Assembly: GCA_016874945.1 (NCBI GenBank)
Contig: VGSO01000091.1
Location: forward strand, 1-9,530
From: Deltaproteobacteria bacterium
GTDB lineage: Bacteria; Desulfobacterota; Desulfobaccia; Desulfobaccales; 0-14-0-80-60-11
Reading direction: 5' to 3'
Length of the DNA stretch: 9,530 bases
Position 1 is the first letter of the stretch. Every line of letters starts with the position of its first letter. The notes under the pieces are model-generated. The model saw nothing but the letters and a program-made list of their open reading frames with translations, ran no database searches and was not told where the DNA came from. Made by a program: the position numbers and the translations under genes. Positions 5,883-9,530 of this stretch are shown here, piece after piece.

Positions 5883-5894
5883 GGAAACGGTAAG

Positions 5895-7940
5895 ATGAAA
5901 ACCCATGCGCGGTCGTCCCGTTTTTTAGTTTATCTTGCACATCCAAGCTACCAGACCCCCGGGTCGGAGACCACGGGGTTCCCTTTAAATATTGGATATC
6001 TTAAGGCTTATGCTGAGCATTACATCGGTCCAACTGTCGATATTCGACTATTCATACACGTGGAGCCGCTCTTAGAGGCATTACGTAAGCGCCGGCCTCA
6101 TCTGCTTGCACTATCCCATTATGCATGGAATTCTGTACAGTCCGACTCCATATTGCAGTATGCCAGAAGCCTCTATCCGGAACTTTTGACCATTCAAGGG
6201 GGGCCCCATTATCCATTGAATAAAGAGAACTGCCCTGTTTTTTGGCGGCCGAAAAAGAATTATCTAGATTTCTACCTGCACGGTGAAGGGGAGGAGGCCT
6301 TCCGGAAATTCCTTTTATATGCTATCGAATGCGACGGAGCTGTACGCAAAGAAGAGGTTGAAATTCCCGGTATTGATTATTGGTCAGACGATGTAGACGG
6401 TCCGGTCATGCGACCCGCACATGAACGGATCATGGATATTGAAAAAGATATCCCGTCTCCGATTCTAAGTGGCGTACTGGATGAATTCATCTTGGGAATA
6501 CCGTTGCTTCAGACAACACGCGGTTGTCCCTATTCATGCCAGTTTTGCTACGCAGCACAACGGTATTATAACAGAATATATGCGTTTTCTGTTGAGCGGG
6601 TTATTGCAGAGATTAATTATATCCACGCATCCGGGAATAAACATTCCTATCTTTCTATTACGGACGATAATTTCGGTATTCTTGAACGAGATATCGCTAT
6701 CTTGAACTATGTCACTAAATTACGCCAGAATACCGGCTGGCCGATCCAACTGTATTCCACTTCGCCTAAAAAACCTTCACGGAAATTTGTCGACGCCGCG
6801 GTTGGTTCCGATGGAATGATCCGCCTCGGCCTGATTTTCCAGTCGATGAACGAAGAGACGCTAAAGATCATCAAGCGCACCCCGCCGACAGATTATGAAA
6901 TAAAAGTTTTTAAGGAACATTTGGCCGAAGACAAATACGAGCACCCTTCCGACATCGCACTGATCATCCCGATGCCTCGGGAGACCTTTGGCGGTTACCT
7001 TCAGGCTATGCGCAAAATAATAGATGAATACCGGGCCAGCGAAGGCACAGTTTACACTATGATAATTTTTTGGGGGATAATTTTCGAAAACAAAAGCTTC
7101 CAAAATGAACATGGCATGGTGATAAAATACCGTTTTTCCGAATCTGCTTTCGGGCAATTTTCTGCATTCAACTCCTGCGAAGTAGAGCAAGTATGCGTCG
7201 GTACTGCAACCTTCTCGGAAGAAGAATACTACCTGGCGCGTTCCATCTATTTCTTTTGCACAATTTTTTATTTCAAGCGCAATTTCCTCTTGTTGCGCCG
7301 CTATCTCAGAAGCAAAGGCATATCTATTTTTGACTGGATACTATACCTGCATGATAACCGGCACAAAGCCAGCCCAAGGGTAAAAGAATATTTCGATGAA
7401 TTTGATCGTAGGACTCGCGAAGAGTTATTTGATACAGAAGAGGAGGTGCGTAATTTCTTAGAGAAACCCGAAAACATCCAAAAGATAAATGACCAGGAAA
7501 TCGGCTTCAATGTGATCCACATGGCTGTCGGGAATTTAACAGACTATTATAAGGATGTGGTCGATTACGCCCATGCCTGCACCCGCGAATTTCTTGATAA
7601 ATCAGGCATAGAATGCGGCAATGAGCTGGAAGATCTAATTCGCTGTATGAAATATCTGCGCTTGTTTCGTATAACTCCAGAAGAAATAGAGCAGGATATC
7701 TTCGACGAATTTCGATACAATATATTTCAGTGGCAGAAAGACAATTTTTCTCGGGAGCTGAAGGATTATTATGTTCCGCAAAAGGTCATTCTGGCCTTCG
7801 GCTTTAGCCCGGAGGAGAAAAGAGAACTGTTGATGGAATTGACCAAGCATGATTTATGGAGCAAAGCAGAGCGAGGCAAGTTCTACTACCGGATCTTTCC
7901 CGAAAAGTACAACCGTAAAATACAGTGTATGAGTCTCTAG
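5895..7940 (+). CDS. Cobalamin-binding-type (class B) radical SAM protein
   Basis: A 681-residue cytoplasmic enzyme candidate. Residues ~10-140 resemble the B12-binding Rossmann domain of this superfamily (FPLNIGYLKAYA, PHLLALSHYAWN, LTIQGGPHYPL, LHGEGEEAF); the B12-coordinating DxHxxG motif is absent, so cobalamin, if bound, would be base-off without a protein His ligand. Residues ~200-400 are the radical SAM barrel, with the 4Fe-4S cysteines at 211, 215 and 218 in RGCPYSCQFCYA (CX3CX2C) and SITDDNFGI near 254-262. Residues ~400-681 are a helical, aromatic- and charge-rich region I do not recognise. Family members do methylations and rearrangements on lipids, sugars, peptides or antibiotics; the substrate here is unknown. 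The start ATG has only a weak RBS. The gene is more AT-rich than its neighbours, stands alone and is flanked by inverted copies of a dispersed repeat, which suggests transfer. Confidence 0.85.
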   Translation: MKTHARSSRFLVYLAHPSYQTPGSETTGFPLNIGYLKAYAEHYIGPTVDIRLFIHVEPLLEALRKRRPHLLALSHYAWNSVQSDSILQYARSLYPELLTIQGGPHYPLNKENCPVFWRPKKNYLDFYLHGEGEEAFRKFLLYAIECDGAVRKEEVEIPGIDYWSDDVDGPVMRPAHERIMDIEKDIPSPILSGVLDEFILGIPLLQTTRGCPYSCQFCYAAQRYYNRIYAFSVERVIAEINYIHASGNKHSYLSITDDNFGILERDIAILNYVTKLRQNTGWPIQLYSTSPKKPSRKFVDAAVGSDGMIRLGLIFQSMNEETLKIIKRTPPTDYEIKVFKEHLAEDKYEHPSDIALIIPMPRETFGGYLQAMRKIIDEYRASEGTVYTMIIFWGIIFENKSFQNEHGMVIKYRFSESAFGQFSAFNSCEVEQVCVGTATFSEEEYYLARSIYFFCTIFYFKRNFLLLRRYLRSKGISIFDWILYLHDNRHKASPRVKEYFDEFDRRTREELFDTEEEVRNFLEKPENIQKINDQEIGFNVIHMAVGNLTDYYKDVVDYAHACTREFLDKSGIECGNELEDLIRCMKYLRLFRITPEEIEQDIFDEFRYNIFQWQKDNFSRELKDYYVPQKVILAFGFSPEEKRELLMELTKHDLWSKAERGKFYYRIFPEKYNRKIQCMSL

Positions 7941-8132
7941 AAATGAAAATTAGGAATATAAAAAAGAAAACCTAAAGAAGAAAGTCAATTACCACCGCCT
8001 GAAGGCGGGGGCGCCGGCCTATGAGAGTGATACCCAGGCCTTGCTGCCCGCCCTGGAAGACACCCGGGGGCCGAAGATCGCAACATGAAAGCATTTTCCC
8101 TGGAGAACAGGTTACCGCCCGGCAATGGTGCG
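7941..8132. other. AT-rich tail and repeat-filled scar after the radical SAM gene
   Basis: The first 45 bases are A-rich with no clear terminator. Then comes a GC-rich part with a CCGCC-TGAA-GGCGG hairpin (7995-8008). One plus frame, 7984-8088, reads VNYHRLKAGAPAYESD then TQALLPALEDTRGPKIAT and stop. It has a protein-like composition but no start or RBS, so it could be a gene remnant. I cannot name it. Confidence 0.35.
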
Positions 8133-8181
8133 CCAGGGAAAAGGCTGAGGCGATATGCACATACCACCTCCGGGCGTGGTA
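8133..8181 (-). repeat. Dispersed block fragment, copy C (inverted)
   Basis: The reverse complement reads TACCACGCCCGGAGGTGGTA then TGTGCATATCGCCTCAGC and CTTTTCCCTGG, nearly identical to 3926-3973 (copy A). The hairpin TACCAC/GTGGTA is kept (8162-8167 with 8176-8181). Copies B and C bracket the radical SAM gene in opposite orientation. Its right end lies about 105 bases before the point where flavodoxin-like coding begins. Confidence 0.7.
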
Positions 8182-8272
8182 AGAAACGCCTCTAATTTAA
8201 CCAAGGGATTGGTTGGCCAGGTTGGATCAGAGGCGCCACTTACTGACCTGAAAAGTTCCGTAAATTGGGTGG

Positions 8273-8290
8273 CGCAGGCTGAAGCCTGCG
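8273..8290. repeat. CGCAGGC-TGAA-GCCTGCG palindrome at a coding breakpoint
   Basis: A perfect 7-bp stem with a TGAA loop, the same loop as in the palindrome at 7995-8008. It runs into the codons for the CGFPE motif of the truncated flavodoxin-like gene, so it marks the edge of the foreign DNA. Confidence 0.6.
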
Positions 8291-8631
8291 GCTTTCCGGA
8301 ATTCAACCATTTTCCCCTACTGGTGCAATATTTCCAGTTTTTCGCCCAAAAGCTGGGCTGGCGTTACCTGGGGGAAATTATGCGGCCCGCGGGTGATAGC
8401 TTGAGCGATGAACAATACCAGGAGACGTTCGCCTGGTATTATAATCTGGTGCGTCAGGCTGGCGAGCAGCTCATCCGCCAGGGACGGATTGCGCCGGAGG
8501 TGCAGACGGGATTGCGACAAGACCTTTTTCCAGGCGGGCCGGAGGCCTTCAGGGAGGAAGCCAACCGGTACTGGAGCGAAACCATGGCCAAGTTCGGATT
8601 GACCGGCAAGCCGCCAGGACAGGCCGGATGA
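8287..8631 (+). pseudogene. 5'-truncated flavodoxin-family / NADPH-dependent FMN reductase-like gene
   Basis: From Cys at 8287 the frame encodes CGFPEFNHFPLL, then QYFQFFAQKLGWRYLGEIMR, PAGDSLSDEQYQETF and a helical tail to FGLTGKPPGQAG, about 114 residues. This fits the C-terminal half of flavodoxin-fold oxidoreductases that carry a GFPE-H motif and a GEI-RPAG segment. The N-terminal half with the FMN phosphate-binding loop is missing. The frame stays open upstream to an ATG at 8155 (158 codons), but residues 1-44 come from repeat DNA (copy C and the palindrome at 8273-8290) and do not resemble the family. I therefore read it as a gene beheaded by an insertion or rearrangement. It would not bind FMN normally even if translated. 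The next gene starts shortly after, on the same strand, and was probably its operon partner. Family call is moderate. Confidence 0.55.
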
Positions 8632-8646
8632 GTGGCGGCTTTGTGA

Positions 8647-8666
8647 TGGGGAGTCGATGCTCTCCC
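8647..8666 (+). other. Hairpin spanning an alternative ATG upstream of the membrane protein gene
   Basis: GGGGAG and CTCCCC pair around TCGATGCT, so the ATG at 8657 would sit in the loop and the only RBS-like GGGGAG would be in the stem. If the 8657 ATG is used, this fold would hinder initiation. It may equally be a remnant of an intergenic palindrome. Confidence 0.4.
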
Positions 8667-8719
8667 CGCCACTCTCCTTAAACAATTTAGACCTTAAGCT
8701 CATTTTATCCTCATTAAAA

Positions 8720-9292
8720 ATGAAAGAGATATTCAGCATCCTGCTGGGCTTCTTGCCTTGGATCGTTTTTGGGGTCATTTCCGGGCCGTCCCTGTGGCGG
8801 TTGAACGCCGCCATCATCGTCGCCCTGGCCCTGGTGCCGGTCACGGGCTACAAACAGTTGGCCAAAGGATTTATTCTGACCTGGGGCTCGCTGCTCTTTT
8901 TCAGCGTCAACCTGGTCTTAGTGGTGCTTCTTAGCAACCTGTGGGTGATCCAGAACCTGGATATCCTGTCCCACGGGACCCTGGCGGCCATTGCCTGGCT
9001 GTCCATCTTCATGGGCAAACCTTTTGTCCTGCAATATGCCCGGGAGATAGTGCCTCCGGAGCGGCAGAAAACCCCGGTCTTTTACCGGACCTGCCGGAAC
9101 CTCGCAATGATCTGGGGGGTGGTATTTCTCATAACCACGGGCATGAGTGCGGCGAAAACCTATGGCTGGTGGGCAGGAGGGATGGGCTATCAAGCAGTGT
9201 CCTTGGGCTTGATCGGGTTAGGCATAGGGCTCAACCATTGGTATCCTCAGTATGCGCGCAGTAAGGAAAAGCTAGATGTTAACCCGGATTAG
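8720..9292 (+). CDS. Multi-pass integral membrane protein (hypothetical)
   Basis: A 190-residue inner-membrane protein (211 if the ATG at 8657 is used). From the 8720 start, MKEIFSILLGFLPWIVFGVI begins the first membrane segment directly, whereas the 21 extra residues of the longer form are polar and unlike a membrane protein N-terminus. About six hydrophobic segments are visible: IFSILLGFLPWIVFGVI, AAIIVALALVPV, WGSLLFFSVNLVLVVLL, LAAIAWLSIFMG, AMIWGVVFLITTGM and AVSLGLIGLGIGL. A cytoplasmic-looking loop (YAREIVPPERQKTPVFYRTCRN) and the tail HWYPQYARSKEK complete it. Neither start has an ideal RBS: 8720 has none, 8657 has GGGGAG. The layout loosely recalls septation-protein-A-like (YciB/IspZ) membrane proteins, which is only an impression. 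It follows the flavodoxin-like remnant by fewer than 90 bases on the same strand, so it probably lost its original operon leader. Confidence 0.75.
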   Translation: MKEIFSILLGFLPWIVFGVISGPSLWRLNAAIIVALALVPVTGYKQLAKGFILTWGSLLFFSVNLVLVVLLSNLWVIQNLDILSHGTLAAIAWLSIFMGKPFVLQYAREIVPPERQKTPVFYRTCRNLAMIWGVVFLITTGMSAAKTYGWWAGGMGYQAVSLGLIGLGIGLNHWYPQYARSKEKLDVNPD

Positions 9293-9330
9293 CCGGATAA
9301 ATATAGTGTCATGACAGGGGAAGGGGAGGA

Positions 9331-9420
9331 ATGGTAAAAGATTGCTGCCGTCCCCCCCTTCTCTCCCTTAAAGACCAACCTACTGGGAGTGCCGGTTCAA
9401 GCGGTAGATCACTGCTATGA
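9331..9420 (+). CDS. Possible 29-aa peptide with a strong RBS
   Basis: ATG at 9331 is preceded immediately by the purine run GGGGAAGGGGAGGA. The 30-codon frame encodes MVKDCCRPPLLSLKDQ followed by PTGSAGSSGRSLL. It is not hydrophobic and has an adjacent Cys pair. It lies 38 bases after the membrane protein gene. The purine run may be chance; no family is recognised. Confidence 0.25.
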   Translation: MVKDCCRPPLLSLKDQPTGSAGSSGRSLL

Positions 9421-9530
9421 CTAAAAACTTATCAAACCTTTTAATAATTCAACATCTTAGCCTTATATCAATAAGTGAATAACCCTACAACGACATATAA
9501 ACATGATTTAAAATACCGCCTATGCTACCA
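9421..9530. other. AT-rich right edge without features
   Basis: The last 110 bases turn AT-rich and contain no ORF, clear hairpin or complete promoter. They may be the upstream region of a gene beyond the window. Confidence 0.4.

Noticed and set aside
8317..8844. Minus-strand 175-codon frame across the flavodoxin remnant and membrane protein start
   Set aside because: It spans two plus-strand genes antisense and shows no family features.
9387..9415. GGTTCAAGC resembling a tRNA T-loop
   Set aside because: The base expected to be C61 after the loop is G, and no acceptor, D or anticodon arm can be drawn around it.

Overview
The window looks like a stretch of a moderately GC-rich, probably deltaproteobacterial (Desulfobacterota-like) chromosome. 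This rests on the general style of the proteins (a PEP-synthase-like two-domain protein, a secreted beta-helix protein, a B12-type radical SAM protein) and on the many short palindromic intergenic repeats. It is an inference; nothing in the window fixes the taxonomy.

Layout. The left edge (1-384, +) holds the C-terminal part of a universal stress protein, followed by a clear UUCG-loop terminator. On the minus strand, a large PEP-synthase-like protein (3338-813) is followed 73 nt downstream by a 25-codon membrane peptide gene (739-662) and a hairpin terminator. The large protein has the ATP-grasp and phosphohistidine domains but, in place of the PEP/pyruvate TIM barrel, an unrecognised C-terminal region of about 270 residues. 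From 3339 to 4196 the DNA is non-coding and repeat-rich. It holds a 123-bp MITE-like inverted-repeat element, a C/G-rich palindromic repeat and the upstream region of a secreted right-handed beta-helix protein (4197-4952, +). A second repeat-rich gap (4953-5894) carries another element of the MITE-like family and a diverged copy of the same upstream region, which here precedes a 681-aa cobalamin-binding-type radical SAM protein (5895-7940, +). That gene is visibly more AT-rich than its neighbours. After it come a repeat-filled scar with a third, inverted copy of part of the upstream block, a flavodoxin/FMN-reductase-like gene lacking its N-terminal half (8287-8631, +), a multi-pass membrane protein (8720-9292, +) and a possible 29-aa ORF at the right edge.

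How it fits together. The most interesting structure is that the beta-helix gene and the radical SAM gene, which are unrelated in sequence, share homologous upstream DNA. The shared parts are a distal block of about 150 bp, a TGC-TAT(T/C)AT promoter-like motif and a short element with a GCGG/CCGC hairpin just before the start codon. A 49-bp piece of the distal block recurs inverted at 8133-8181, beside the truncated flavodoxin gene. Either this is a shared regulatory leader, or it is a dispersed repeat that has carried or framed the radical SAM gene as a mobile module. Function beyond family level cannot be assigned for the radical SAM protein, the PEP-synthase-like protein's C-terminal region or the small proteins.
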